Source: Alphaproteobacteria bacterium
Lineage (GTDB): Bacteria > Pseudomonadota > Alphaproteobacteria > UBA6615
Reading direction: 5' to 3'
DNA length: 40,668 nucleotides
Assembly (NCBI GenBank): GCA_028279245.1
Contig: JANQOE010000072.1
Span: 1-40,668 of the forward strand
Shown: piece after piece, positions 1 to 8,812 of the stretch
Numbering within the stretch: the first letter of the stretch is position 1
How the letters are laid out: every line of letters starts with the position of its first letter
Translations under genes and position numbers: made by a program
The notes under the pieces: model-generated
Seen by the model: the letters and a program-made list of their open reading frames with translations, nothing else
The model's database searches: none
Told to the model about the DNA's origin: nothing

Positions 1-789
1 ACCTTCCGGGTCGACCTGCCGCCGCCCGTCCCGGCAACCCCCCAGGCCCAGGCCATCCCCCTGGACGTCGTCTATGAGGACGAGCACGTCATCGTCGTCG
101 ACAAGCCGGCGGGTCTCGTCGTCCACCCGGCCCCGGGCAACCCCGACCGCACCCTGGTCAACGCGCTCATCGCCCATTGCGGCGGCGGACTGTCGGGCAT
201 TGGCGGGGTGGCCCGGCCGGGGATTGTCCACCGCCTGGACAAGGACACCAGCGGCCTGATGATCGCCGCCAAGACCGCCCTGGCCCATGAGCGGCTCACC
301 GCCCAGTTCGCCGCCCGTACCATCGGCCGGACCTACCACGCCCTGGTCTGGGGCATGCCGGTGCCGGGCGCCGGCACGGTCGAGGGCAATATCGGCCGCA
401 GCCCGCGAAACCGGAAAAAGATGGCGGTTGTCGAGCGCGGCGGCAAGCCCGCCGTCACCAACTATCGGGTGCTGCGGGCCCTCGGACCATCCGGGCGGCC
501 CCTGGTCAGCCTGGTCGAATGCCGCCTGGCGACCGGGCGGACGCATCAAATCCGGGTACATATGACGTATATCGGGCATGCACTGCTTGGCGACCCCTTG
601 TACGGCCGCCGCCGGCAGTTACCGGCGAATGCCGAGCTTGGCGCAGCTGCGACGGCCATCACAGCGCTGGGGCGGCAGGCGTTGCATGCTACGTCCCTGG
701 CCTTCGATCACCCCATTTTGTCGGAGCGGCTTGAGTTCAACAGCGAATTGCCCAGCGATATAAGGAGGATAATTGAAAGATTGGAATGA
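1..789 (+). CDS. rluD: RluD-family 23S rRNA pseudouridine synthase, 5' end outside the window
   Basis: The frame is open from base 1 to the TGA at 787-789, giving 262 visible residues. The catalytic motif HRLDKDTSGL, with the Asp that attacks uridine, and the later GRTHQIRVHM motif mark the RluA/RluD family. RluD enzymes isomerise uridines in helix 69 of 23S rRNA. The N-terminal S4 RNA-binding domain expected of RluD lies upstream of the window, so RluD rather than RluC is inferred. Support for RluD is the position directly before a sigma-32 gene on the same strand, an arrangement common in alphaproteobacteria. The last codons are noticeably more AT-rich than the body of the gene. Confidence 0.9.
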   Translation, partial: TFRVDLPPPVPATPQAQAIPLDVVYEDEHVIVVDKPAGLVVHPAPGNPDRTLVNALIAHCGGGLSGIGGVARPGIVHRLDKDTSGLMIAAKTALAHERLTAQFAARTIGRTYHALVWGMPVPGAGTVEGNIGRSPRNRKKMAVVERGGKPAVTNYRVLRALGPSGRPLVSLVECRLATGRTHQIRVHMTYIGHALLGDPLYGRRRQLPANAELGAAATAITALGRQALHATSLAFDHPILSERLEFNSELPSDIRRIIERLE

Positions 790-801
790 ATACAAAAAAG
801 C

Positions 802-829
802 TTGAAAGGACTCATTTATGACGTATATT
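802..829 (+). promoter_or_regulatory. Candidate rpoH promoter
   Basis: TTGAAA at 802-807 and TATATT at 824-829 are separated by 16 bp in an AT-rich gap between rluD and rpoH. The -35 is embedded in CTTGAAA, which also matches the -35 element of sigma-32 promoters, so autogenous heat-shock control is possible. No clear sigma-32 -10 (CCCCAT type) is seen at the right spacing. Position and AT content support a promoter; the sigma factor used is inference. Confidence 0.5.
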
Positions 830-863
830 CGACACATTGAGGGTGGAGAATTATCTTTACGGT

Positions 864-880
864 GCGAAACAATATTTCGC
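864..880 (+). other. Stem-loop in the rpoH leader
   Basis: GCGAAA (864-869) and TTTCGC (875-880) form a perfect six-base-pair stem with the five-base loop CAATA. It lies about 47 bases before the rpoH start codon, inside the predicted 5' leader. It could be a leader structure affecting mRNA stability or translation. It has no T tract, so it is not a convincing terminator of rluD. Confidence 0.35.
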
Positions 881-926
881 CTAATAAAGAACTCGAAGTG
901 AACCTCCGAAAATAGGGACCGAGGGT

Positions 927-1817
927 ATGGCAACTGCAACCCTGCCGAGCATTGCGCTGAGTCCGGAAGGGAATTTGGCCCGGTATCTCCAAGAGATCCG
1001 CAAGTTCCCGATGCTGACCGCCGAGGAGGAGTTCATGCTGGCCAAGAGCTGGCAGGAACACGGCGATGTCGAAGCGGCCCACAAGATGGTGACCAGCCAT
1101 CTGCGCCTCGTCGCCAAGATCGCCATGGGCTACCGCGGCTACGGCCTGCCGGTGGCGGAGCTGATCTCCGAAGGCAATGTCGGCCTCATGCAAGCCGTCA
1201 AGAAATTCGATCCAGACCGTGGCTTCCGCCTTGCCACCTACGCGATGTGGTGGATCCGCGCGTCGATCCAGGAGTACATCCTGCATTCGTGGAGCCTGGT
1301 GAAAATGGGCACTACGGCCGCGCAAAAGAAGCTGTTCTTCAACCTGCGCCGCTTGAAGGGCCAACTGCAGGCGATCGAAGAAGGCGACATGTCGCCGGAA
1401 AATGTGACCAAGATCGCCACCGAATTGCGAGTGTCGGAAAACGACGTTGTCGACATGAACCGCCGCCTCGCCGCGCCGGACCACTCGTTGAACGCGCCGG
1501 TCCGCGCCGACAGCGAAGGCGAATGGGTGGACTGGCTGGTTGACGAGCGCGACACCCAGGAATCTGTGCTCGCCGAACAGGATGAGTTGGAAAAACGCCG
1601 CGACCTGCTTGGCAAGGCCATGCACTTCCTGAAGGACCGCGAGCGCCACATCCTGCAGCAACGCCGGCTGCAGGAGAATCCGACGACCTTGGAAGAGTTG
1701 AGCCAGGAATACGGGATCAGCCGCGAACGTGTCCGTCAGATCGAAGTGCGGGCCTTCGAAAAGCTGCAGAAGGCGATCAAGAACCTGGCGATCGAGCAGC
1801 GCCTTGGCACCGCCTAG
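927..1817 (+). CDS. rpoH: RNA polymerase heat-shock sigma factor sigma-32
   Basis: This 296-residue protein has the length and layout of RpoH. It begins with a short region 1.2. Region 2 follows, including the -10-recognition stretch with GFRLATYAMWWIRASIQEYI near residues 95-115. Next is the RpoH box QKKLFFNLR, near residues 132-140, which distinguishes sigma-32 from sigma-70. The C-terminal region 4 helix-turn-helix is GISRERVRQIEVRAFEKL. It directs core polymerase to chaperone and protease promoters; ftsH, a classical regulator of RpoH stability in enterics, is also in this window. The ATG at 927 has AGGGA eight bases upstream. The stop lies six bases from the end of convergent purA. Confidence 0.97.
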   Translation: MATATLPSIALSPEGNLARYLQEIRKFPMLTAEEEFMLAKSWQEHGDVEAAHKMVTSHLRLVAKIAMGYRGYGLPVAELISEGNVGLMQAVKKFDPDRGFRLATYAMWWIRASIQEYILHSWSLVKMGTTAAQKKLFFNLRRLKGQLQAIEEGDMSPENVTKIATELRVSENDVVDMNRRLAAPDHSLNAPVRADSEGEWVDWLVDERDTQESVLAEQDELEKRRDLLGKAMHFLKDRERHILQQRRLQENPTTLEELSQEYGISRERVRQIEVRAFEKLQKAIKNLAIEQRLGTA

Positions 1818-1823
1818 ATCGCA

Positions 1824-3116
1824 CTAGTCCTCGAACGGGTCGCGCACCAGCACGGTATCGTCCCGTTCGGGACTGGTCGACAGCAGCGCCACCGGCGCTT
1901 CGATCAGCTCTTCGATGCGCCGGACATATTTCACGGCGGTCGCCGGCAAGGCGGCCCAGGACCGTGCGCCCCGCGTACTCTCCGACCAGCCATCGATGGT
2001 CTCGTAGACCGGCTCGACCCGCGCCTGATCGCGAATGCTGGCGGGGAAGTAGTCGATGGTTTCGCCATCCAGCCGATAGCCGGTGCAAATGCGCAGCTCA
2101 CCGAACCCGTCGAGCACATCCAGCTTCGTCAGCGCGATGCCGGTGATGCCGGCAACCCGCACCGCCTGCCGCACCATCACCGCATCGAACCAGCCGCACC
2201 GCCGTTTGCGCCCGGTGACGACGCCGAACTCATGCCCGCGCGTGCCGAGCTGTTCGCCGACCTCGTTGTCTTGCTCGGTCGGAAACGGGCCGCTGCCGAC
2301 TCGCGTGGTGTAGGCCTTGGTGATGCCCAGCACATAGCCGATCGAGCTCGGCCCGATCCCGGCGCCGACCGCCACCTGTCCCGCAACCGTGTTCGACGAG
2401 GTGACAAACGGGTAGGTGCCGTGGTCGACATCGAGCATCACGCCTTGCGCGCCTTCGAACAGGATCCGGCGTCCCGCCCGGCGGGCTTCGTCGAGCCGCC
2501 GCCAAACCGTCTCCGCATAGGGACGCAACTTCGGGCCGATCTCCAGCAACTGAGCCAGCAGTTCCTGGCGGTCGACCTCCGCCGCGCCGAGGCCCCGCAA
2601 CACCGCGTTGTGGTGGAACAGCAGTTGGTCGATCCGTTCTTCCAACAGCTCGCGGTCCCACAGATCGCAAACCCGGATCGCCCGCCGCGCTACTTTGTCT
2701 TCATATGCGGGGCCGATCCCCCGGCCGGTCGTGCCGATCTTGGCATCGCCGCGCGCCGCCTCCAAGGCCTGGTCCAACTGCCGGTGCAGCGGCAGGATCA
2801 GCGCGGCGTTGTCGGCAATCCGCAACGCGTCCGCATCGATGTTGACGCCTTGTTCGCGGATCCGGTCGATCTCGTCCAGCAATGCCCACGGGTCGACGAC
2901 CACGCCATTGCCGATAACGCTGAGCTTGCCCCCGCGCACCACGCCGGACGGCAACAGGCTAAGCTTGTAGGTCTGGTTACCGACTTGCAGTGTATGGCCG
3001 GCATTATGGCCGCCTTGAAAACGGACGACGACATCGGCCCGTTCCGACAGCCAATCGACAATCTTGCCTTTGCCTTCGTCGCCCCATTGCGCGCCGATCA
3101 CCGCGACGTTAGCCAT
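1824..3116 (-). CDS. purA: Adenylosuccinate synthetase
   Basis: The 430-residue protein starts [18 protein letters not shown], the GTP-binding and IMP-contacting N-terminus of PurA. GHNAGHT and the STRGARSW segment near the C-terminus also fit. PurA converts IMP, aspartate and GTP to adenylosuccinate, the first committed step to AMP. The open frame extends 27 codons further, but the ATG at 3116 gives the family length. That ATG begins one base after the hisZ stop (TGA-G-ATG), so translation is probably coupled. The gene ends six bases from convergent rpoH with no room for separate terminators. Confidence 0.97.
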   Translation of the reverse strand: MANVAVIGAQWGDEGKGKIVDWLSERADVVVRFQGGHNAGHTLQVGNQTYKLSLLPSGVVRGGKLSVIGNGVVVDPWALLDEIDRIREQGVNIDADALRIADNAALILPLHRQLDQALEAARGDAKIGTTGRGIGPAYEDKVARRAIRVCDLWDRELLEERIDQLLFHHNAVLRGLGAAEVDRQELLAQLLEIGPKLRPYAETVWRRLDEARRAGRRILFEGAQGVMLDVDHGTYPFVTSSNTVAGQVAVGAGIGPSSIGYVLGITKAYTTRVGSGPFPTEQDNEVGEQLGTRGHEFGVVTGRKRRCGWFDAVMVRQAVRVAGITGIALTKLDVLDGFGELRICTGYRLDGETIDYFPASIRDQARVEPVYETIDGWSESTRGARSWAALPATAVKYVRRIEELIEAPVALLSTSPERDDTVLVRDPFED

Positions 3117-3117
3117 C

Positions 3118-4260
3118 TCAATTGGTCTCCAATTCAACAATGGCGCCATCAACAAACATGTGGCTGCAGCCAAGCCGCCGTGCTTCGGCTTCGGCATCCG
3201 CCACGTCTTCGAGACCGGCGACGGTTACGAAACCGCCCTTGCGCAAGCTCGCACCGTCCGCCGTGGTGCTGCCATGCGGCACAAACACCCGCGCCCGTGT
3301 TTCAGCGGGCGCGACCGCCCGCATGACGGAATCGAGGAACAGGGTGAAACCGGTCGACGGTTCACCGGACTGCGAGAGATACCGTCCACCGCGTCCGATC
3401 TCGCCGCGAACGCCGCGCGCCAACACCGTAAAACTGACGCCGCTGTGGTATTCGAAACCGCGATACTCGACGGGATCGACGGTCAACTCCAATTCGGGTT
3501 TCGCCGACCGCAACAACGCGACCACATCCGTCAGGCGCGTCAACTCCGCGGCGGCGGCCGGCGGCAGATCCAGTTTCGCGAGTTCGTCCAGCACCTCCGG
3601 CGCCGACCCCGTCGTCCGCACCAACGCCCCGAGCGTTTTGTCGTGATTGGTCAACCGGGCGACCGCCGCGCTGTCCTTGTGGTCGAGCGCTTCCCGCAAC
3701 TCCCGCATCGCCGCGTCAGGTAACTGCAGGTTCGCGGTTACGGCACGGACGATCGCTGGCGAGTTAAGGTCGATGGTGCAGGCGTCAACGCCGACGGTAT
3801 CCAGCGCCTCGGCCGCCAGGGCGATCGCTTCCGCATCCGCCGTGGCGCCATCCGCGCCGATCAACTCGATCCCGGCCTCGGTGAACTGGCGTTCCGGCCG
3901 CAACTGACTGCCGCGCACCTGTAGCACCTGACCGCCATAGGACAGGCGTAGCGGGCGGGGCTCTTTCGCCAGCCGGGTCGAGGCGATGCGCGCAACCTGC
4001 AGTGTCATGTCGGCGCGGACCGCCATCATGCGTTGGCTGACCGGATCCATCACCCGGAACATGTGCTCGGCCAGCGCGTTCCCGCCCTCGTTCAGCAGGG
4101 TGGTCTCGAACTCAACCAGGGGCGGCTCGACCCGTTCGTAGCCATGCAGGGTGAACACATCGACCAGCCGCTCCAGCGTATTGGCCTCATGCGCGGCATC
4201 GGGCGCGAGCACATCGCGCAGGCCGGCCGGCAAGAGTGCGTTGGCGCCCCCTGTGTCCAT
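3118..4260 (-). CDS. hisZ: ATP phosphoribosyltransferase regulatory subunit
   Basis: This 380-residue protein is a catalytically inactive relative of histidyl-tRNA synthetase. The N-terminal [20 protein letters not shown] and the class II-like stretch [18 protein letters not shown] fit HisZ. HisZ binds the short form of HisG to make the hetero-octameric enzyme of the first histidine step. No hisG is in the window, so a short-form HisG should be encoded elsewhere. The chosen ATG at 4260 has a strong GGAGGT ribosome-binding site; the frame runs 57 codons further without comparable support. The position before purA is typical of alphaproteobacteria. It is divergent from the OmpA-type gene, with 152 bp between them. 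Confidence 0.93.
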   Translation of the reverse strand: MDTGGANALLPAGLRDVLAPDAAHEANTLERLVDVFTLHGYERVEPPLVEFETTLLNEGGNALAEHMFRVMDPVSQRMMAVRADMTLQVARIASTRLAKEPRPLRLSYGGQVLQVRGSQLRPERQFTEAGIELIGADGATADAEAIALAAEALDTVGVDACTIDLNSPAIVRAVTANLQLPDAAMRELREALDHKDSAAVARLTNHDKTLGALVRTTGSAPEVLDELAKLDLPPAAAAELTRLTDVVALLRSAKPELELTVDPVEYRGFEYHSGVSFTVLARGVRGEIGRGGRYLSQSGEPSTGFTLFLDSVMRAVAPAETRARVFVPHGSTTADGASLRKGGFVTVAGLEDVADAEAEARRLGCSHMFVDGAIVELETN

Positions 4261-4412
4261 CTGCAACCTCCGATAAAGCGGCGACGGGGCCGTGAAACAT
4301 GTGCGAATCCGGCCACACTCGGCCTCAACCGCCGGGCGGCAAACTAGGCAACTGCACGGAAACAGTCTACAAGGCTTTGGATAAGGGGACCCTGTTTGGT
4401 GGCGAGGGATTG

Positions 4413-5474
4413 ATGCTGGGGCGCTTCGCACGCATCGCGTTCAGTGCGGCTTTTTCAGTAGTGGCTGTGGGCACGGCCCAGGCGGCCGAGGACGGCTTCT
4501 ATATTGGCGCGGCGGCGGGGGTGAATATCCCCCAGGACTCGAAGTTTGATCTCGCGACGGGGGCCGACCCGTCGGCCGAGCTAGACAAGGGGCCAACCGG
4601 GTTGGCGACCGGCGGTTATCGCTTCGAAAGTGGCCTGCGATTCGAGGCCGAGCTCGGCTATCGGACCAGTGATGTGGACGATGTCGCTGATGTCAGCGGC
4701 AGCGGCGATGTCTCGGCCCTCAGCCTGATGGGCAACGCCTTGTTCGATTTCGACTTGGACGGCCCGGTCACCCCCTTTGTCGGTATCGGCGCCGGACTGG
4801 CCCATGTTGACTTCGACGGGGTGACGCCGGTCGGCGGCTCAGCCGTCAACGATGATGATCTCTCGCTGGCGGTTCAGGCCATCGCCGGTGCGGCGGTCCG
4901 CCTGACCGATCAGTTGGATCTGACCCTGGACTACCGCTATTTCGCTGCGCCGGATGTCGAGCTCTCCCTGGACAGCGGCGGCCGCGCCGATTCAAGCTAC
5001 AAGACCCACAACATCATGCTGGGCCTGCGGTTCAGCTTCGGCGCGCCGGCCCCGGCGCCCACCGCGACGCCAGCCCAGGCGCCCGCCCCGGCCCCGGCTC
5101 CTGAACCGGCACCCGCGCCGGTCGAGACCGCGCCCGAACCGGTGGTCCGGAACTTCCTGGTGTTCTTCGATTTCGACCGCAGCGACCTGACACCGGAGGC
5201 GCTGTCGATCATCTCATCGGCGGCCGATGCAGCCCGCGCCGCGGCGCCGATCCGGATCGAGCTGACCGGCCATGCCGACCGGTCCGGTCCGCGGACCTAC
5301 AACCAGGGCCTGTCGGAACGGCGGGCCGATGCGGTGGCCAGCGAACTGGTCCGCCTGGGCATCACCCGGTCTGATATCGGGGTTTCGGCGCGGGGTGAGG
5401 ACGACCCGCTGGTGCCGACCCCAGACGGCGTCCGGGAACCGCAGAACCGGCGGGTCGAAATCGTCCTCGAATAG
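4413..5474 (+). CDS. OmpA-family outer membrane protein, beta-barrel plus peptidoglycan-binding domain
   Basis: The 353-residue precursor starts at ATG 4413, with GCGAGGG just upstream. A signal peptide with an AQA cleavage site near residue 25 is followed by a barrel domain with alternating aromatic strands (FYIGAAAGVNI, LDLTLDYRYFAAPDV, HNIMLGLRFSFG). An Ala/Pro/Glu-rich linker comes next, then an OmpA C-terminal domain with LTGHADRSGPRTYNQGLSERRA, which carries the Asp and Arg that hold diaminopimelate. It should anchor the outer membrane to the cell wall. It is the only + strand gene in the purA-serC block and meets the next gene tail to tail with 7 bp between. The barrel could be porin-like or purely structural. 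Confidence 0.9.
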   Translation: MLGRFARIAFSAAFSVVAVGTAQAAEDGFYIGAAAGVNIPQDSKFDLATGADPSAELDKGPTGLATGGYRFESGLRFEAELGYRTSDVDDVADVSGSGDVSALSLMGNALFDFDLDGPVTPFVGIGAGLAHVDFDGVTPVGGSAVNDDDLSLAVQAIAGAAVRLTDQLDLTLDYRYFAAPDVELSLDSGGRADSSYKTHNIMLGLRFSFGAPAPAPTATPAQAPAPAPAPEPAPAPVETAPEPVVRNFLVFFDFDRSDLTPEALSIISSAADAARAAAPIRIELTGHADRSGPRTYNQGLSERRADAVASELVRLGITRSDIGVSARGEDDPLVPTPDGVREPQNRRVEIVLE

Positions 5475-5481
5475 CGAACCG

Positions 5482-6015
5482 CTAGCGCGGCAGCCCGGCC
5501 TCGCTAACCGGCCTCGGTCCGGCGGCCGGCACCGCAGCGATCGAAACTTCGCTGGCGGAGAATGCCGCCAACTGCGTTTGCGGCAACAGATCGAGCTGCG
5601 CGAACTGGTCCGACGCATCCGCGCAATAGTCGGCCCCCGCTTCAATCCGTTTTGCCGAAGACTCATTGGCCAGGCGCGTGATGTAGCTGTTGAGTTCCCG
5701 CTCGCCGGCACTGCCGTAGGTCCGGTCGAACAGGGCGCGCAACACCGTGCCGTGCGCCACCAACTCCGCTTGGAATCGCTGGACCGTTGCGTTGTAGGCG
5801 TCGCGCATCTGACATGAGAGTGCAGCGACCATCATGTCAGACTGCAGGTGCCGCACCGCGAGTGCGTTGCGTTCGGCGTTCGTCAGATTCTCAAAGCTCT
5901 GCGCTGGAGTACTAACCGCCGCCACGACAACCAGAGCGCCGACCGCGGACAGCATCCGCGCGGCCAGTGTGGCCTCCGATCCCCGACGGCGCGTGTTCCC
6001 TGAAAACGGCGCCAT
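5482..6015 (-). CDS. Small secreted protein of unknown function
   Basis: This 177-residue protein has a basic N-terminus, a hydrophobic segment near residues 21-36 and a likely cleavage after PAQS, so it is predicted to be exported. The mature part is mostly helical, with two cysteines (LSCQMRDAYN and ADYCADA) that could form a disulfide, and the segment YITRLANESSAKR. From memory, similar short periplasmic proteins occur in other alphaproteobacteria, but I cannot assign a function. The start at 6015 is supported by an AAGGGGGAAG ribosome-binding site; an internal Met at residue 21 is less likely. It is 168 bp downstream of the FG-GAP gene on the same strand. Confidence 0.72.
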   Translation of the reverse strand: MAPFSGNTRRRGSEATLAARMLSAVGALVVVAAVSTPAQSFENLTNAERNALAVRHLQSDMMVAALSCQMRDAYNATVQRFQAELVAHGTVLRALFDRTYGSAGERELNSYITRLANESSAKRIEAGADYCADASDQFAQLDLLPQTQLAAFSASEVSIAAVPAAGPRPVSEAGLPR

Positions 6016-6056
6016 GCTTCCCCCTTAGTCCCTTGTGCAATCTTCCATGGCCGTTG

Positions 6057-6077
6057 GGGGATTTCAAGTTGATCCCC
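6057..6077 (-). other. Stem-loop between the FG-GAP gene and the small secreted gene
   Basis: GGGGAT (6057-6062) and ATCCCC (6072-6077) form a six-pair stem with a nine-base loop in the 168-bp gap between two same-strand genes. It could be a terminator or leader element. The sequence that follows on the minus strand is not T-rich, so the role is uncertain. Confidence 0.25.
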
Positions 6078-6183
6078 ATCTTCGTCACGGTGTTAGCCCT
6101 TTGGGGACCAGCCGTGCGATGCGTTCTACGACCGGCCGAGAGCCTGGGCCAACGTGCGTAAAAGAATCGTTATGGGGGTGCGA

Positions 6184-7239
6184 CTAAGGCCGCGCGGCGT
6201 GCAGCGTTTGCCCGCCAGTACCGTAAACAACCACTGCTTTGTCCGTTCCCGGCAACGCAAAAATACCGGTTGTCAGCGGACCGGTTAGGTTAACGCTGTC
6301 CAGCTGTGTCAACTGGCCGCCGGAAAATGTCACGACTTTTAAGGAGTTACGGCGAGCATCCGGCGCAACAATGTCCAATACGCCATCGCCATTCCAGTCC
6401 AGCACCGCCGAGAGGTCCTGGATGCGCGAACCAATGGCATGGTTGGAAAAGCCAAATTCCTGGTGGTCGATGTGCAGTGCCCGGTCGCGGTATTCCAACA
6501 ACCGCAACGTGCCGCCGATATGCGGTGTCTCTACATACGCGATCTCGACAAACCCGTCGCCGTCGAAGTCCGCCGCGCCGGCCGGATTAAGCCAGCGACT
6601 CGGACGGCCGATTGCCGGCGCTTCGTCGAGTCGCACCAGCGCGCCATCGTTCACGCCAAACACGGATATCGCCGCGCCGGCATCGACATAGGATCGGACT
6701 ACGACGATCTCGTCGCGGCCATCCATGTCGAGATCGACCAGACGCGCGCGCCGGTCTTCGAACACCGAACGTTCGTCGAGTTCGAAATCCAAGAACATGC
6801 CGTCCTTAGTGAGCGCCCGCAGACCGCCAGCCTCGATGTCATCCCCGAGGATGCCGTGCCGGTAACGCCGGGTCGGGCCGGTCAGGAAGGCTTGCGCAAT
6901 ATCGTTGGCGCCTTCGGTGCGTTCGCCATCGGGCAGCATGTCACCGCTGGGTCCTTCCGCGACATCCGTTGCACGGTCGCGCAGTTGCAAGGCTTCGTTC
7001 TCGATGACGAGTTCGGCAACACGGCCGTCCGCCAATCGCACCACGACCGGTTGGGTATTTGCGCCGGTCGGGATGCCGCCGCCAAGCCCGCCCGCCAGAC
7101 CCAGCGTGCGCACCGCGCCGTCCATTTGCAGCGTCAGAACATCCGCGCCCGAAACAGGTGTCGCCAGCGCAACGATGGCAACGCAGAGCGCCGCGCCGAG
7201 GCTCTGGTTAGAACTCAAGGGGAACCGCCTGCACGACAT
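6184..7239 (-). CDS. Secreted FG-GAP/VCBS-repeat protein, integrin-like beta-propeller
   Basis: The predicted product is 351 residues from the ATG at 7239. It has a signal peptide (hydrophobic core LGAALCVAIVALATPVSGA) and then a beta-rich body. Three calcium-loop motifs of the FG-GAP type are visible: DLDMDGRDEIVVV, DFDGDGFVEIAYV and DWNGDGVLDIVAP. Such repeats build extracytoplasmic beta-propellers that often bind calcium. Ligand and role are unknown. The start is uncertain: this ATG overlaps the serA 3' end by 32 bp, an upstream ATG overlaps more, and a TTG at 7218 is also in frame. The overlap suggests co-transcription with serA. Confidence 0.75.
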   Translation of the reverse strand: MSCRRFPLSSNQSLGAALCVAIVALATPVSGADVLTLQMDGAVRTLGLAGGLGGGIPTGANTQPVVVRLADGRVAELVIENEALQLRDRATDVAEGPSGDMLPDGERTEGANDIAQAFLTGPTRRYRHGILGDDIEAGGLRALTKDGMFLDFELDERSVFEDRRARLVDLDMDGRDEIVVVRSYVDAGAAISVFGVNDGALVRLDEAPAIGRPSRWLNPAGAADFDGDGFVEIAYVETPHIGGTLRLLEYRDRALHIDHQEFGFSNHAIGSRIQDLSAVLDWNGDGVLDIVAPDARRNSLKVVTFSGGQLTQLDSVNLTGPLTTGIFALPGTDKAVVVYGTGGQTLHAARP

Positions 7240-8779
7240 TCGGCAGTGCGGCGACCGCCCGCAGAATGTTCTGCGGCACGCCATTGTCCGTGGCAATCAA
7301 GGCAATGGCGTCGCCACCCACATTGTCACGGCCGAGGTGGAAAGACGCGATGTTGATGCCGGAGTTGCCGAGAATCGAACCGACTTCGCCGATCAGGCCC
7401 GGCCGGTCCCGGTTGGTGATGTACAGCATGTGTCCGCGCAACTCGGCTTCCACCGCCACGCCCTTGATGTCGACAACACGCGGCTGACCACCGAACAGGG
7501 AGCCGGCAACGCCGCGTGTCTGATTCTCCGTCGTGACCGTCACTCGCACCAGGGTCTGATAGTCGCAGGGCCGCTCATGCCGCACTTCGCTGACATCGAT
7601 CCCACGCTCATGGGCGATCACTGGCGCGTTGACCATGTTGACGCTGTCCATCTGCGGCGACATTAGGCCGCACAGGGCGGCTGCGGTCATCGGCCGGGTA
7701 TTCAACTCGGCCGCATGCCCCTCATATTCGATCGTCACGGACCGCAGCGCGCTTTGCGTCAACTGGCCGGCGAAGCTACCGATCAGCTCCGCCAGATGCA
7801 TGTATGGCGTCAGCCGCGGCGCTTCCTCGGCGCTGACGGCCGGCATGTTCAACGCGTTGACGACCGCGCCGTTCAACAGATAGTCGGCCACCTGCTCGGC
7901 GATCTGCACGGCCACATTCTCTTGCGCCTCGGTCGTCGATGCACCGAGATGCGGTGTCGCCACGACATTGTCGAACTGCAGCAATGGGTTCTCGTTTGCC
8001 GGCTCTTCCTCGAAGACGTCAAGCGCGGCGCCGGCAACATGACCGGACTCCAGCGCTGCGCGCAGATCATCTTCTACGACCAGACCGCCGCGGGCGCAGT
8101 TCACGATCCGCACGCCCGGCTTCATTTTTGCGATAGTGTCGTGGTTGATGATGTTGCGGGTTTGCTCGGTCTTCGGCGTGTGCAGGGTGATGATGTCGGC
8201 GCGTCCGAACAGCGTATCGAGATCGACCTTCTCCACGCCCAGATCGATCGCATGCTCCTCCGACAGATAGGGGTCGTGGGCGATCACCTTCATCTTCAGA
8301 CCGATAGCGCGGTCCGCGACGATCGAACCGATGTTGCCGCAGCCGATGATGCCGAGGGTCTTGCTTGCCAGTTCGACGCCCATGAAGCGGGATTTCTCCC
8401 ACTTGCCCGATTTCGTCGACATATTCGCGGTCGGGATCTGCCGCACCATCGCCATCATCATCGCCACCGCATGCTCGGCGGTGGTGATGGCATTGCCGAA
8501 CGGTGTGTTCATCACAACGATGCCGCGCGCGGTGGCCGCGGGGACGTCGATATTGTCGACCCCGATGCCGGCCCGGCCAATGACCTTCAGGTTGTCGGCC
8601 CGCTCCAGGACCTTCGGCGTGGCCTTGGTCGCCGAGCGCACCACAAGGCCGTTGTAGTCGCCGATGCAGTCGGCCAGCTCGTCCTTGTCCAGCCCGACAC
8701 GCTCGTCGACGGTGATGCCGCGGTGGCGAAGAATCTCGGCCGCCCGCGGGCTCATCTTATCGGCAATCAGAACCTTCAT
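7208..8779 (-). CDS. serA: D-3-phosphoglycerate dehydrogenase, long form with ACT domain
   Basis: The 523-residue protein has the split substrate-binding domain of D-2-hydroxyacid dehydrogenases. The NAD-binding motif GCGNIGS is near residues 146-152. The catalytic Arg lies in NCARGGLV, the acidic partner in FEEEP, and the His in ATPHLGAST. After residue ~320 come the allosteric-substrate-binding domain and a C-terminal ACT domain (GHMLYITNRDRPGLIGEVGSILG), which in long SerA forms mediates feedback by serine. It oxidises 3-phosphoglycerate, the first step of serine synthesis. It follows serC by 33 bp on the same strand, giving a serC-serA operon. Confidence 0.97.
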   Translation of the reverse strand: MKVLIADKMSPRAAEILRHRGITVDERVGLDKDELADCIGDYNGLVVRSATKATPKVLERADNLKVIGRAGIGVDNIDVPAATARGIVVMNTPFGNAITTAEHAVAMMMAMVRQIPTANMSTKSGKWEKSRFMGVELASKTLGIIGCGNIGSIVADRAIGLKMKVIAHDPYLSEEHAIDLGVEKVDLDTLFGRADIITLHTPKTEQTRNIINHDTIAKMKPGVRIVNCARGGLVVEDDLRAALESGHVAGAALDVFEEEPANENPLLQFDNVVATPHLGASTTEAQENVAVQIAEQVADYLLNGAVVNALNMPAVSAEEAPRLTPYMHLAELIGSFAGQLTQSALRSVTIEYEGHAAELNTRPMTAAALCGLMSPQMDSVNMVNAPVIAHERGIDVSEVRHERPCDYQTLVRVTVTTENQTRGVAGSLFGGQPRVVDIKGVAVEAELRGHMLYITNRDRPGLIGEVGSILGNSGINIASFHLGRDNVGGDAIALIATDNGVPQNILRAVAALPNVVQAVPLEF

Positions 8780-8812
8780 TCGTCCAAATGTCCGTTTTGG
8801 CAGAGGTGAGTA

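Noticed and set aside
2232..3326. A + strand open frame (364 codons) opposite purA and the hisZ end
   Set aside because: Antisense shadow of conserved genes, with no motif or start signal.
6016..6183. A tRNA or other structured RNA in the gap before the small secreted gene
   Set aside because: No cloverleaf, anticodon arm or CCA-like end could be drawn; only a short stem-loop is present.
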